Shown here: positions 33,961 to 43,395 of the stretch, one piece after another
Layout: each line of letters begins with the position of its first letter
Position numbering within the stretch: the first letter of the stretch is position 1
Assembly: GCF_002006345.1 (NCBI RefSeq)
Contig: NZ_LZZM01000190.1
Span: forward strand, 1 to 64,000
Source: Clostridium puniceum
GTDB lineage: Bacteria > Bacillota > Clostridia > Clostridiales > Clostridiaceae
Direction: 5' to 3'
DNA: 64,000 nt
Position numbers and translations under genes: made by a program
The notes under the pieces: model-generated
Databases searched by the model: none
What the model was told of the DNA's origin: nothing
The model's input: the letters and a program-made list of their open reading frames with translations, nothing else

Positions 33961-35607
33961 TTGGAAGATATAGTTTATGTAACTGGACATAAAAATCCTG
34001 ATTCAGATTCTATTTGTGCTGCATATGGTTATTCAGAATTTAAGAATAAAACTGGTAACCTTCCGACAAAGCCAGTAAGACTAGGAAATGTAAATGCAGA
34101 AACACAATTTATTTTAGATTATTTTGGAGTTAAAGCTCCTGATTTATTAGAAACAGTTAAACTTAAGATTGAAGATTTAGATATTGATACTATTGCATCA
34201 ATATTACCAAGTCTTTCTTTAAAGATGGCATGGATTATTATGAGAGATAACCATATTAAATCTTTACCGGTTGTTGATAAAAATGAAAGATTAGTTGGAA
34301 TTTTATCAATTTCAAATTTAACATCATCATATATGGAAATAGATGATAATAACATATTAGCTAAAAGTAAAACACCAATAGAAAATATATTAGATACACT
34401 TTCAGCTAGCAGTATATACATAAATGAAGATTGTAAAGTATTTAAAGGTAAAATTGCTGTTACTGCAATGCAACCAGAAAGCTTAAAAGAAATTGTTGAT
34501 GAAGGCGATATAGCAATTGTAGGAGATAGACCAGATGTTCAAGAAGCTTTAATTGATATAAAAACATCATTAATTATAATAACAGGTTCTCATGAACTTG
34601 GAGAAAACTTACTTTCTAAAGCTAAGAAAAATGGAGTTACTATAATAAGTACGCCTCATGATTCTTTCACGGCTTCAAGATTATTAATCCAAAGTATACC
34701 TGTGAGTTATGTTATGGCTACTGATGACTTAATATCTTTTTCAAAGGATGAGTTAGTTGAAGATATTAAAGATGTTATGGCTGAAACTAGATACAATAGT
34801 TATCCTGTAACTGATGAAGAGGGAAGGGTTATTGGAACAGTTTCAAGATATCATCTTATTTCAAATCATAAGAAAAAGGTTATTCAAGTAGATCATAACG
34901 AAAGAGGTCAATCTGTTAATGGTTTAGAAGAAGCAGAAGTTCTTGAGATCATAGACCATCACAGAGTTGCTGATATTCAAACAAGCAATCCAATATATTT
35001 TAGAAATGAACCACTTGGAAGTTCATCCACTATAGTTGGAAAGTGTTATTTTGAACTTAATATGATACCATCTAAAGAAGTAGCTGGATTATTATGCGGT
35101 GCTATAATTTCAGATACCTTATTATTTAAAAGTCCAACTTGTACAGAACAAGATAAGATAGTATGTAAGAGATTAGCTGAAATAGCTGGTATTGAAAGTT
35201 TAGAAAATTTTGCAAAGGAAATGTTTAAAGCAGGAACATCTTTAAAAGGTAAAACTGTATCTCAAATTTTTAATCAAGACTTTAAACCTTTTGCAATGGG
35301 AGAAGCTAAGGTTGGAGTAGCTCAAGTTAATACTATGGATATTGATGGATTTATGCCATTAAAGGATGAAATGTTAGACTTTATGAAAAGCGAAGCAGAT
35401 AGTAAAGGCTATGATGTAGTAATGTTACTATTAACTGATATATTAACAGAAGGTTCGCAAGTTTTAGTTGCAGGTGAAAGACATGATTATGTTGAAAAGA
35501 CATTCAATGTTGAATTAAAAGATTCAATGGCATTTTTACCTGGAGTACTATCAAGAAAGAAACAAGTAATACCACCACTTACAAATGTAATTAATTCAAT
35601 GAAATAA
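33961..35607 (+). CDS. ppaC: Manganese-dependent inorganic pyrophosphatase with CBS domains
   Basis: A 548-aa family II pyrophosphatase that splits PPi to phosphate. The DHH domain starts with G-H-K-N-P-D-S-D-S-I (about 9-18) and continues after an insert with I-I-D-H-H-R (about 329-334). The insert (about 70-300) holds a pair of CBS domains flanking a DRTGG domain, the layout of nucleotide-regulated CBS-PPases known from clostridia (inhibition by AMP/ADP, activation by ATP or diadenosine tetraphosphate). The C-terminal DHHA2 domain ends with S-R-K-K-Q. TTG start with AGGAGG 7 nt upstream. Confidence 0.92.
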   Translation: MEDIVYVTGHKNPDSDSICAAYGYSEFKNKTGNLPTKPVRLGNVNAETQFILDYFGVKAPDLLETVKLKIEDLDIDTIASILPSLSLKMAWIIMRDNHIKSLPVVDKNERLVGILSISNLTSSYMEIDDNNILAKSKTPIENILDTLSASSIYINEDCKVFKGKIAVTAMQPESLKEIVDEGDIAIVGDRPDVQEALIDIKTSLIIITGSHELGENLLSKAKKNGVTIISTPHDSFTASRLLIQSIPVSYVMATDDLISFSKDELVEDIKDVMAETRYNSYPVTDEEGRVIGTVSRYHLISNHKKKVIQVDHNERGQSVNGLEEAEVLEIIDHHRVADIQTSNPIYFRNEPLGSSSTIVGKCYFELNMIPSKEVAGLLCGAIISDTLLFKSPTCTEQDKIVCKRLAEIAGIESLENFAKEMFKAGTSLKGKTVSQIFNQDFKPFAMGEAKVGVAQVNTMDIDGFMPLKDEMLDFMKSEADSKGYDVVMLLLTDILTEGSQVLVAGERHDYVEKTFNVELKDSMAFLPGVLSRKKQVIPPLTNVINSMK

Positions 35608-35644
35608 TATAGTGTAAAACTGAGAAGTAAATATCTTTGTTATG

Positions 35645-35691
35645 AGATATCTTAGAATGAATAGCATATCATTTTAAGATATCTTTTTTTA
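35645..35691 (+). terminator. Intrinsic terminator after ppaC
   Basis: AGATATCTTA (35645-35654) pairs with TAAGATATCT (35675-35684), with a run of T after it. The pyrophosphatase is therefore a single-gene unit. Confidence 0.85.
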
Positions 35692-35788
35692 TAAACCTTA
35701 ATTGTGTTAGTTACTTTTTATGGGAATAACTTTTCTAAAGAGAAATATATATATTATATGAGTAATCTTATATATAGGAGGAGAAGTT

Positions 35789-38389
35789 GTGATACAGGAA
35801 AAAGAGTTGACAGATGGTCTTACTACCAAGGAAGCAGAAAAAAGAATTAAGGAATTTGGACTTAATGAATTAAAACACAATAATAGAGCATCAGCACTTA
35901 AGATATTTTTATCTCAGTTTAATGACTTTATTGTTTGGGTGTTAATTGCAGCAACATTAATTTCAGGAATTATTGGGGATAAGGCAGATGCAGTTACTAT
36001 ACTTATAATAATTGTTATTAATGCAATACTTGGATTTATTCAGGAATTTAGAACAGAAAAGTCGCTAGAGGCATTAAAGGAGCTTGCAGCTCCAACGTGT
36101 AAGGTTTTAAGAGATTCAAGCTTAAAGATTATAAATTCAATTTATTTAACAATCGGAGATATTGTTATTTTAGAAGCAGGAGATAGAATACCAGCAGATG
36201 GATTTTTTATTGAAAGTTCAGGAATAGTTGTAGATGAATCTTTGTTAACGGGTGAATCAGTTGGCGTGAATAAAGATGCTAAACAATATAAGATTAATAA
36301 TTCAAATTCTAAATCTCAAAATGAAAAGAAGCAAACGATCAAAAATAATACAGGTTTTATGGGAACTACAGTTGTAAAAGGAAAAGGATTATTTAAAATT
36401 GATTGTATAGGTATGAAGACTGAAATGGGAAAGATAGCAGAGTTGATTCAAAATATTGAAGAAGAAAAGTCACCTCTAAATAAAAGGTTGGATTCTCTAG
36501 GGAAAATTTTAGTTATTATTTGCATTATAATTTGTGGGATTGTTACTATAATGGGAATAATGAGAGGACATGATATAACTGAGATGTTTTTGTTAGGGGT
36601 AAGTCTTGCTGTTGCAGCAATTCCAGAGGGATTAGCGGCTATTGTTACAGTTTCATTAGCGCTTGGTGTATCAAGAATGCTTAAGAAAAATGCTCTTGTA
36701 AGGAAATTACCAGCAGTAGAGACTTTAGGATGTACTTCTGTAATATGTTCTGATAAGACAGGAACTTTAACTCAAAATAAAATGACAGTAAAGGAAGTTT
36801 ACTTAAACGGTAGAATCTATGAAATTGAAAAAGAAAGGTTAAATGAGGAAAGAAAGCTTAAGAAGGCACTTGTTTATTGTAATGATTGTAATTATGATTT
36901 TACTAAGAAAAAAATTGATGAAGCACTTCATGGAGATCCAACAGAAACAGCACTAATAAATATGTTTTTTCATGAAGTTAAAGAACTTGAAGCTTTTTTA
37001 AATGGTGCAAACAGAGTATTTGATATACCTTTTGATTCAACTAGAAAGATGATGTCAGTTGTAATTAGAGAAGGAGAAAAGGAAACTTGTTATGTAAAAG
37101 GTGCTCCAGAAAGAGTAATAGAAAGATGTGACTATATATTAGAAAATAATAAAATCAAGCCGTTCACATATCAAAAGAAAAAGCAAGTAGCTGATTTTAT
37201 TACAGCAATGTCATCAAGAGCATTAAGATGTATTGCAGGAGCATATAAAGAAGATAATTTAATAAAAGGAGAAAGAATCGAAGAAAATTTAATATTTTTA
37301 GGGATAGCAGGAAGCATAGATCCTCCAAGAGAAGAGGCTAGAGATGCTGTTTTAAAATGTAAGCTTGCAGGAATAAAACCTGTTATGATAACAGGAGATC
37401 ATCAAAATACTGCACTTGCTATAGCAAAATCTTTAAACATATGTAATACCTCTGAGCAAGTTATGACAGGTGAAGAAATAGAAGCAATAAGTGATTTAGA
37501 ATTGGAAGGAAAAATAAAAAAAATAAGAGTTTTTGCAAGGGTTTCTCCTAGTCATAAGTTAAGAATTGTAAGAGCATTTAAGAAAAAGGGAAATATTGTT
37601 GCTATGACAGGGGATGGTGTAAATGATGCACCAGCTATTAAAGAATCAGATATAGGAATAGCAATGGGAATATCGGGAACAGATGTAACTAAAGAAGCAT
37701 CTTCTATGATTCTCATGGATGATAATTTTTCTACTATAGTTGCAGCTGTTGAAGAGGGTAGAATAATATATGATAATATAAGAAAGTTTATAAGATATTT
37801 ATTATCTTGTAACTTAGGTGAAGTTTTAACAATGTTTTTAGCAACAGTCTTTTATTTACCTAATCCATTAAGTCCAATACAAATTCTGCTTGTAAATTTG
37901 GCGACAGATGGGCTTCCAGCTATAGCACTTGGGGTTGATCCACCAGAGCAGGATATAATGAGGCAGCTGCCAAGAGAAAAGAAAGAAAGTATATTTGCTA
38001 GAGGATTAGTTGAGAAGATTGTAATTAGAGGCTCATTAATAGGCCTTTGTACCTTGCTAGCATTTATGGCAGGTAGATATTATAAAATGAATTTAGAGAC
38101 TTGTAGAACATTAGCTTTATGCACTTTAGTCATGTCTCAGCTTATACATGTATTTGAATGTAGATCAGAAAGACACTCAATCTTCCAAATAAAATTGTTT
38201 ACAAATCCATATTTAGTTGGAGCAGTCATGATATCAATAATACTAATATGTGCAGTATTATATGTGCCATTTTTACAAGGAATATTTCACACTGTAGCAT
38301 TATCTATTAATCAATGGCTTATTGTAATGTTCTTTTCTGGGATAATTGCGTTTATTAATAGCGTTTATTTATTAATTAAATCAAAATAA
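35789..38389 (+). CDS. P-type cation-transporting ATPase, calcium type (P2A)
   Basis: An 866-aa ion pump of the SERCA/PMCA-like class, probably exporting Ca2+. All catalytic motifs are intact: T-G-E-S in the actuator domain (about 153-156), I-P-E-G-L in M4, D-K-T-G-T with phosphorylated D322, K-G-A-P-E in the nucleotide domain, and G-D-G-V-N-D-A-P-A. Ten membrane segments are expected. The C-terminal half has N-L-A-T-D-G-L-P-A-I-A-L, the M6 calcium-site pattern. The start is GTG 35789, behind AGGAGGAG. It serves as an intact comparison for the degenerate homologue at 48034. Confidence 0.9.
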   Translation: MIQEKELTDGLTTKEAEKRIKEFGLNELKHNNRASALKIFLSQFNDFIVWVLIAATLISGIIGDKADAVTILIIIVINAILGFIQEFRTEKSLEALKELAAPTCKVLRDSSLKIINSIYLTIGDIVILEAGDRIPADGFFIESSGIVVDESLLTGESVGVNKDAKQYKINNSNSKSQNEKKQTIKNNTGFMGTTVVKGKGLFKIDCIGMKTEMGKIAELIQNIEEEKSPLNKRLDSLGKILVIICIIICGIVTIMGIMRGHDITEMFLLGVSLAVAAIPEGLAAIVTVSLALGVSRMLKKNALVRKLPAVETLGCTSVICSDKTGTLTQNKMTVKEVYLNGRIYEIEKERLNEERKLKKALVYCNDCNYDFTKKKIDEALHGDPTETALINMFFHEVKELEAFLNGANRVFDIPFDSTRKMMSVVIREGEKETCYVKGAPERVIERCDYILENNKIKPFTYQKKKQVADFITAMSSRALRCIAGAYKEDNLIKGERIEENLIFLGIAGSIDPPREEARDAVLKCKLAGIKPVMITGDHQNTALAIAKSLNICNTSEQVMTGEEIEAISDLELEGKIKKIRVFARVSPSHKLRIVRAFKKKGNIVAMTGDGVNDAPAIKESDIGIAMGISGTDVTKEASSMILMDDNFSTIVAAVEEGRIIYDNIRKFIRYLLSCNLGEVLTMFLATVFYLPNPLSPIQILLVNLATDGLPAIALGVDPPEQDIMRQLPREKKESIFARGLVEKIVIRGSLIGLCTLLAFMAGRYYKMNLETCRTLALCTLVMSQLIHVFECRSERHSIFQIKLFTNPYLVGAVMISIILICAVLYVPFLQGIFHTVALSINQWLIVMFFSGIIAFINSVYLLIKSK

Positions 38390-38435
38390 AAATGATGCAT
38401 AATTCACAAGGTGTAATGAATTATAAACCTTAAAA

Positions 38436-38480
38436 AAGTTCAAGAATTCAAATACAAGATTTGGATTCTTGAACTTTTCT
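38436..38480. terminator. Bidirectional terminator between convergent genes
   Basis: An 18-nt arm (38436-38453, beginning AAGTTCAAG) pairs with 38459-38476 (ending CTTGAACTT) with one G-U pair and a 5-nt loop. T-rich sequence follows on the + strand, and A-rich sequence precedes it, giving a T-run on the - strand. It can stop both the ATPase and the convergent gene. Confidence 0.9.
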
Positions 38481-38537
38481 TATGGAATGTAATTATTTTA
38501 TAAGTTCCTAATTGTGCTTCACACTTTATATATGTGC

Positions 38538-38966
38538 CTATCTTCTCATTTTTGTTGCTTGTTGACGTGACTTTTTTATTTGACTGTGATCTATTGGTAC
38601 TAAATCCTTCTTTGTTGTAAGATTTAGTACATTCATAATTTGAACTTCCTGTGAATTTTCTTTCTTACTATCCTTTTCGCCAGTAACACCCATAATAATA
38701 ACCTTATGACCTTGCTTTACAGCTATGAATTCAGGTTTTTTAAACCATCTATTTTTTTTATACCAACACTTAACAACTGTTCTTCCAACTTCAGGTTTAA
38801 CAACCATTTCAACCATTAATCTATGGAATATAAAGTAACTTTTTGGAATAATCTTTACAGATAGAATAGTTCCAGATATACTTGTAATTCTGTCACCATA
38901 TTTCTCCATATAAGCATTTTGAAAGTAGTTACCAAATTTACTACTTAATTTTTCTTTAAAACCCAT
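38538..38966 (-). CDS. Conserved-looking hypothetical protein
   Basis: A 142-aa protein that I do not recognise. It is basic, with no signal peptide or membrane segment. The N-terminus (M-G-F-K-E-K-L-S-S-K-F-G-N-Y-F) is amphipathic. The middle (about 28-95) is predicted beta-rich, with V-V-K-C-W-Y-K-K-N-R-W-F-K-K-P-E, and the C-terminus ends in Q-Q-A-T-K-M-R-R. A ribosome binding site, AGGAGC, lies before the start; a shared terminator follows the stop. The pattern could suit nucleic-acid binding, but this is a guess. A long dyad in its promoter region may be its operator. Confidence 0.65.
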   Translation of the reverse strand: MGFKEKLSSKFGNYFQNAYMEKYGDRITSISGTILSVKIIPKSYFIFHRLMVEMVVKPEVGRTVVKCWYKKNRWFKKPEFIAVKQGHKVIIMGVTGEKDSKKENSQEVQIMNVLNLTTKKDLVPIDHSQIKKSRQQATKMRR

Positions 38967-38995
38967 TATAATTGCTCCTTTACATAAAAATATCG

Positions 38996-39030
38996 ATGAT
39001 AACGATATTATACTTATAATACGTTATCAT
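38996..39030. promoter_or_regulatory. 35-bp near-perfect dyad, putative operator
   Basis: ATGATAACG (38996-39004) and CGTTATCAT (39022-39030) are perfect complements. Between them TATTATA (39006-39012) pairs with TATAATA (39015-39021), leaving one unpaired A and a 2-nt loop. It contains TATAAT-like boxes on both strands and lies 30-64 nt upstream of the - strand gene. This looks like a repressor site rather than a terminator, as no T-run follows. Confidence 0.5.
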
Positions 39031-39069
39031 TATACCATATGAAGTGAAATAATAGGTAGCTTTTTATTG

Positions 39070-39099
39070 TTGCTAAGTATTCATTTGATTGGGTATAAT
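39070..39099 (+). promoter_or_regulatory. Possible promoter for dinB
   Basis: TTGCTA (39070-39075), 18 nt, then a perfect TATAAT (39094-39099), about 95 nt before the dinB start. No LexA-type box (GAAC-N4-GTTC or similar) was seen nearby. Confidence 0.45.
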
Positions 39100-39194
39100 A
39101 AGAGTATTAGAAAAGTAAACAGATGTTTGGCTTCTGAATTTATTTAATGAGATAGTAAGTTGTAAGAATATAATAATGAGGTGAGCTATATAAA

Positions 39195-40241
39195 ATGGAA
39201 AATAAAATATTACACGTAGATATGGATGCTTTTTTTGCCGCTGTCGAGCAAAGGGATAATCCCGAATTTCGAGGCAAACCTGTTATTGTAGGCGGTGTAA
39301 GTGAGAGAGGAGTTGTATCAACTTGCTCTTATGAAGCTAGAAAATTTGGAGTACATTCAGCTATGCCCATGTTTATGGCTAGAGAAAGGTGTCCTAATGG
39401 GATTTATGTTTCAGGGAGATATGGTAAGTATACAAAGGTTTCGCAAGAGGTATTTAAAATACTTAGCGAAGTTACTCCTTTAGTTGAACAGGTATCTATT
39501 GATGAGGGCTTTTTAGATTTGTCTCAAGGAAAATTTAGAGATGGAATGGAAGCTGCAAGATATATTAAAAATAAAGTTTATAAGGAAGTTGAATTGACTT
39601 TATCTATTGGAATATCCTATAACAAATTTCTAGCAAAACTTGCTTCAGATTGGAATAAACCAAATGGAATTAAAGAAATAGGAAGAGAAATGATACCAGA
39701 AATATTATTACCACTTCCTATATCAAAAATTCATGGATTAGGGAAAGTATCAGTTATTAAGCTTAATAATATGGGAATATATTATATTAGGGATTTATAT
39801 AGAATGCCAAAGGAGTTTTATGTGGAATATTTGGGTAAGAATGGCACTGAAATATATAATAGAATAAGAGGCGTTGATAATAGGAAAGTTGAAGTTGTCC
39901 AGGAAAGAAAGTCTGTTGGAAAAGAAAGAACTTTAAAGGCCGATACAAAAAATAAGGAAGAATTATTGGAATATATAAAGGAATTTTCGTTTGAAATAGA
40001 AGAGGTTTTAAGTAGAAAAAATATTAGTGGAAAAACTATCACTTTAAAATATAAGACTAAATATTTCGAAAATCATACAAGAAGTAAAACTTTAAATAAT
40101 TATATTGGAACTAGTGCTGAGATTTTTAAGGCAGCTGAAGAACTATTAGAAAGTGAAGAATTAAATGAAGAATTAAGATTAATTGGAATTAGTATATCTT
40201 CTTTTAAAGAAACACAAGTTCAGCAGTTAACTCTATTATAG
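39195..40241 (+). CDS. dinB: DNA polymerase IV (Y family)
   Basis: A 348-aa translesion polymerase. The palm motifs are intact: H-V-D-M-D-A-F-F with catalytic D9, and S-I-D-E with D103 and E104. Y-E-A-R-K-F-G-V-H-S-A-M-P is the fingers region, and K-F-L-A-K-L-A-S-D-W-N-K-P-N-G is typical of DinB. The C-terminus ends Q-Q-L-T-L-L, close to the beta-clamp-binding consensus (Q-L-x-L-F). GAGGTGAG precedes the ATG. Confidence 0.93.
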   Translation: MENKILHVDMDAFFAAVEQRDNPEFRGKPVIVGGVSERGVVSTCSYEARKFGVHSAMPMFMARERCPNGIYVSGRYGKYTKVSQEVFKILSEVTPLVEQVSIDEGFLDLSQGKFRDGMEAARYIKNKVYKEVELTLSIGISYNKFLAKLASDWNKPNGIKEIGREMIPEILLPLPISKIHGLGKVSVIKLNNMGIYYIRDLYRMPKEFYVEYLGKNGTEIYNRIRGVDNRKVEVVQERKSVGKERTLKADTKNKEELLEYIKEFSFEIEEVLSRKNISGKTITLKYKTKYFENHTRSKTLNNYIGTSAEIFKAAEELLESEELNEELRLIGISISSFKETQVQQLTLL

Positions 40242-40430
40242 TTAGAAAGTGTTAATTGCGCAAAGTTTATGAGATATTATACTAATAATTATTTAAAATT
40301 TATTCATATAGAATTTATAAATTTCACAGATGATTTATTTAATATATTGAAGTATATTGTATTTTATAATTTAAACTTTCAATTGCGAAGTATAACTAAT
40401 AAATAAAACATCAATAATTTTATAATCATT

Positions 40431-40488
40431 TATTTATGCTTAAGAATATATTGTTTTATATTTGTTCTTAAGCATAAATATTTTCTAT
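40431..40488 (+). terminator. 16-bp hairpin, likely dinB terminator
   Basis: The perfect 16-bp stem (40431-40446 with 40465-40480) has an 18-nt loop and is followed by TTTTC. It lies 190 nt past the dinB stop. The palindromic core CTTAAG may also let it act on the opposite strand. Confidence 0.7.
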
Positions 40489-40726
40489 ATAATTTTCTAA
40501 GAGAAGAAATTTATGTTGATGTTGGTTTATAATGGTATTCCTTATGACCATAAAAGTTTGAAAAAAGTATATCTATTTTAGCATTTTAAGAATATTAATA
40601 TTATATATGTTCTAATTAAATTTCTATATTATATAAGAATATAATAAATAAAAAAGCCAAATAGTTTTGAAAAGAATATAAGATTTGTTAGAGCGATGTA
40701 TAATATCAATTTAGGGAGGAGTCTAC

Positions 40727-40753
40727 TTGGGAATGTTTTTAGGTAAATTCTAA
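40727..40753 (+). CDS. Possible 8-codon leader peptide
   Basis: GGGAGGAG (40714-40721) is the only strong ribosome binding site here. It is well placed for TTG 40727, which opens the frame M-G-M-F-L-G-K-F and stops at TAA 40751. The frame is the same as the Lon-like gene starting 13 nt further on, with a second in-frame TAA between. The downstream ATG has no ribosome binding site of its own, so it may depend on reinitiation after this leader. CTACTT (40724-40729) and AAGTAG (40752-40757) can also pair around it. Confidence 0.35.
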   Translation: MGMFLGKF

Positions 40754-40765
40754 GTAGTATAAAAT

Positions 40766-43081
40766 ATGAAAAAAGAATTAACTCCAAAAGAAATTATTTT
40801 TTGTACAGGTTGTGTAGATACTATTGAGAAAAGTAATATTAATAGAATGACTGAAATAACTTCTACTTTAAGTAAGATAAAAAAAGGTTTAAGTGTTCAA
40901 AAAGATAGTTACAATATATATTATGTGGATTCATTTTCAAAAGAAAAATTAGAAAATCTAATGAAATACGTTAATAATATATATGAAAATTTTCCTCCAC
41001 CTAAGGACATTTGTTACGTGACATCACATGATCAATTGAAGCCTATAGCTTTATTTTTGCAAAATGGCAAAGGTAATTTATTGAAGGAAATGATTGATGA
41101 TATTAAAGAGAGATATTTTGAATGTGCAGTGAATTTTTATAGCAGTTCATCAGATGATGAAAAGGAAGAAATAATTGAGGATATAAGTGAAAAGAGAAAT
41201 GATTATATAACTAAGCTCATGAAGTCAGCAAAGACTAAAAATTTTGATGTTAAAGCAACTAGTGGAGGTTTTGTTTTTATACCTTTAAAAGAAGAAGGAC
41301 ATGAGATGACAGAAAATGAATATAATCAACTAGAAAGTCCAACTCAAGAAACTATTGAAAAAAAAGCTTCTAATTTAAAAAAGGAAGCAGAATCTATTTT
41401 AGAAACATTAAAAGATATTGAAATAGAATCCATTGAGAAGCTTAAGGAACTTTATAAGGATTATATAAAAAAGAATATGCAGCAAGATAAGGATGATTTA
41501 TTGTTACAATTTATTTCTCAAGATGATGTATATAAATATTTATGTGAGATGTATGCTGATGTTGAAGAAAAAATAGTTGAATGTTATACCATAAATTTAG
41601 AAGAAGATGAAGAGTATATAAAAGAAATATTATCTAAGTATGATGTAAATGTAATAGTTGATAATTCAAAAAGAAATCGTCCGAGTGTTATTTATGAGGA
41701 AGATCCAACTATAGGTAATTTAATAGGAAATATTGAGTATAAAAACAACAATAACGGGTACAGTACAGATATTTCCTTAATAAGTGCGGGAAGTTTATTA
41801 AAAGCTAATGAAGGGTGTTTAATATTAAGATTATCGTCTTTAATAAGTAGTGGATTAAGTTATTATTATTTGAAAAAAGCATTGCTTCATGGAAATGTGA
41901 ATTATAATTACACTAAAAGTTACTTGGAAGTACTTTCTATTGCAGGACTGAAACCCGAGACTATTCCTATTAGTGTAAAGGTTATTGTAATAGGGAGTTA
42001 TGAAAATTTTCAAATATTATATGAGAATGATGAAGATTTTAAAACAATATTTCCAATTAAAATTGAAGCAGATGTAGAGGTAAAATATAATGAAGCAGCT
42101 CGAAACTTCATAGTAGCAATGATTAAGGAAAAGATAAATAGAGAAAAGCTATTAAATATTAAAGAAGATGCAATTGATGAAATCATTAAATTTTTAGTTA
42201 GAACTACAGGGGAAAGGAATAAAATTTCTATAGATGATTATTATATAAATAAATTATTGTATTTATCAAATAATAATGCAAAAGAAGAAAATAGAAAAAA
42301 TATAGAAAAGCAGGATGTAATAGAGGTAGCTTATGAAGATGAAAAGATATTAGATGATATATTGGATAATTATAAAAATAAAAAGATATTAATAACTACA
42401 GATGGAAAGAAAGTCGGAGTAATAAATGCACTTTCTGTAGTTGGAACAGGATCATATAGCTTTGGTAAGCCTATGAGGGTGACATGCTTATCTCATATAG
42501 GAGATGGCAAAATAATTGATATTCATAAGGAATGTAAATTAAGTGGAAGTATTCATGAAAAATCAATTGCTATACTTGGAGGAATTTTAAGTAATTTAAT
42601 AAGTCCTTATGAAAGGCTTCCCATAGATCTTCAATTGAGTTTTGAACAAACTTATGGAATGGTTGAGGGAGATAGTGCATCTGTTGCAGAAATAATTTGT
42701 ATTTTATCAGCTCTAAGCAGACGAGGGATAAGGCAAAATATCGCAGTAACGGGATCTATAAATCAGTTTGGAGAAATTCAGGCAATTGGTGGTGCTAATG
42801 AAAAAATTGAAGGCTTTCATAGAGTTTGTAATATTATAGATAATACAAATGATAAGGGAGTATTAATTCCTAATTCTAACGCAGATGAATTAATACTCCG
42901 AAGTGAAGTTGAAGAAGATATTAAAAAAGGAAAATTTCATATTTATACAATGGAAACTTTAGAAGATGCAATTGAAGTATTAATATTAGAGGAAGGCGAG
43001 TCTGTTAAAAGCTTTTTTAAAGAAATAGATAATGAAATATTAAAATATAAAGGTTTAAAAAGAAAGAGTAAGGAAAAATAG
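40766..43081 (+). CDS. Lon-family (S16) protease with degenerate ATPase domain
   Basis: A 771-aa protein with the AAA_32/LonB-type layout. The C-terminal S16 protease domain (about 555-750) is intact: G-D-S-A-S with nucleophile S637 and N-E-K with K680, 43 residues apart as in E. coli Lon. The ATPase part looks dead. Where relatives have G-P-P-G-T-G-K-T after Y-N-[IL]-[FY]-V, this protein has Y-N-I-Y-Y-V then D-S-F-S-K-E-K-L (55-62). The Walker B region reads G-C-L-I-L-R-L with R355 instead of the acidic residue. It is probably an ATP-independent protease or regulator. ATG 40766 lacks a clear ribosome binding site. It lies before spoIIA behind a terminator. Confidence 0.8.
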   Translation: MKKELTPKEIIFCTGCVDTIEKSNINRMTEITSTLSKIKKGLSVQKDSYNIYYVDSFSKEKLENLMKYVNNIYENFPPPKDICYVTSHDQLKPIALFLQNGKGNLLKEMIDDIKERYFECAVNFYSSSSDDEKEEIIEDISEKRNDYITKLMKSAKTKNFDVKATSGGFVFIPLKEEGHEMTENEYNQLESPTQETIEKKASNLKKEAESILETLKDIEIESIEKLKELYKDYIKKNMQQDKDDLLLQFISQDDVYKYLCEMYADVEEKIVECYTINLEEDEEYIKEILSKYDVNVIVDNSKRNRPSVIYEEDPTIGNLIGNIEYKNNNNGYSTDISLISAGSLLKANEGCLILRLSSLISSGLSYYYLKKALLHGNVNYNYTKSYLEVLSIAGLKPETIPISVKVIVIGSYENFQILYENDEDFKTIFPIKIEADVEVKYNEAARNFIVAMIKEKINREKLLNIKEDAIDEIIKFLVRTTGERNKISIDDYYINKLLYLSNNNAKEENRKNIEKQDVIEVAYEDEKILDDILDNYKNKKILITTDGKKVGVINALSVVGTGSYSFGKPMRVTCLSHIGDGKIIDIHKECKLSGSIHEKSIAILGGILSNLISPYERLPIDLQLSFEQTYGMVEGDSASVAEIICILSALSRRGIRQNIAVTGSINQFGEIQAIGGANEKIEGFHRVCNIIDNTNDKGVLIPNSNADELILRSEVEEDIKKGKFHIYTMETLEDAIEVLILEEGESVKSFFKEIDNEILKYKGLKRKSKEK

Positions 43082-43165
43082 TGCATTAAATTCAATATAA
43101 AACTGAAAAAGTTTGGGAAAATTATTAAAAAATAAAACATTATTAGTTTTAAAGGTCATTAAATG

Positions 43166-43217
43166 AAAGGTATCTTTGTTAAGTTGATTTTTTAATTAAC
43201 GAAAGATATCTTTTTTT
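43166..43217 (+). terminator. Terminator after the Lon-like gene
   Basis: AAAGGTATCTTTGTTAA (43166-43182) pairs with TTAACGAAAGATATCTTT (43196-43213), with one G-U pair and one bulged G, followed by a run of T. It isolates the protease gene from the spoIIA region. Confidence 0.85.
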
Positions 43218-43330
43218 ATTAGATAATTTAATTTTAAAGTTGAGTTCATATAAATGAGGGAAAAGCTACAATTTTATAATTATTAAGTAGTTCGATAATA
43301 ATAAAATAGAAAAAAATGGAATAAAAAGAT

Positions 43331-43360
43331 TTGACGTATAACGAAAACTTATGTTAAAAT
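43331..43360 (+). promoter_or_regulatory. Sigma-A-type promoter upstream of spoIIA
   Basis: TTGACG (43331-43336), 18 nt, then TAAAAT (43355-43360). Transcription would begin near 43367, just before the small frame at 43396. Sigma-H control of spoIIA is usual in spore formers; I did not find a convincing sigma-H or Spo0A box in this gap. Confidence 0.5.
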
Positions 43361-43395
43361 ATGGAAAAGAGTTAGTTTAAGATAAAGGAGGTGAA

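Larger units (their letters stand above)
40242..40765. other. 524-nt gap between dinB and the Lon-like gene
   Basis: Very AT-rich. It holds a terminator-like hairpin: TATTTATGCTTAAGAA (40431-40446) pairs perfectly with TTCTTAAGCATAAATA (40465-40480), followed by TTTTCTATAT. Near its right end there is a short leader frame. No other gene or RNA was recognised. Confidence 0.6.
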
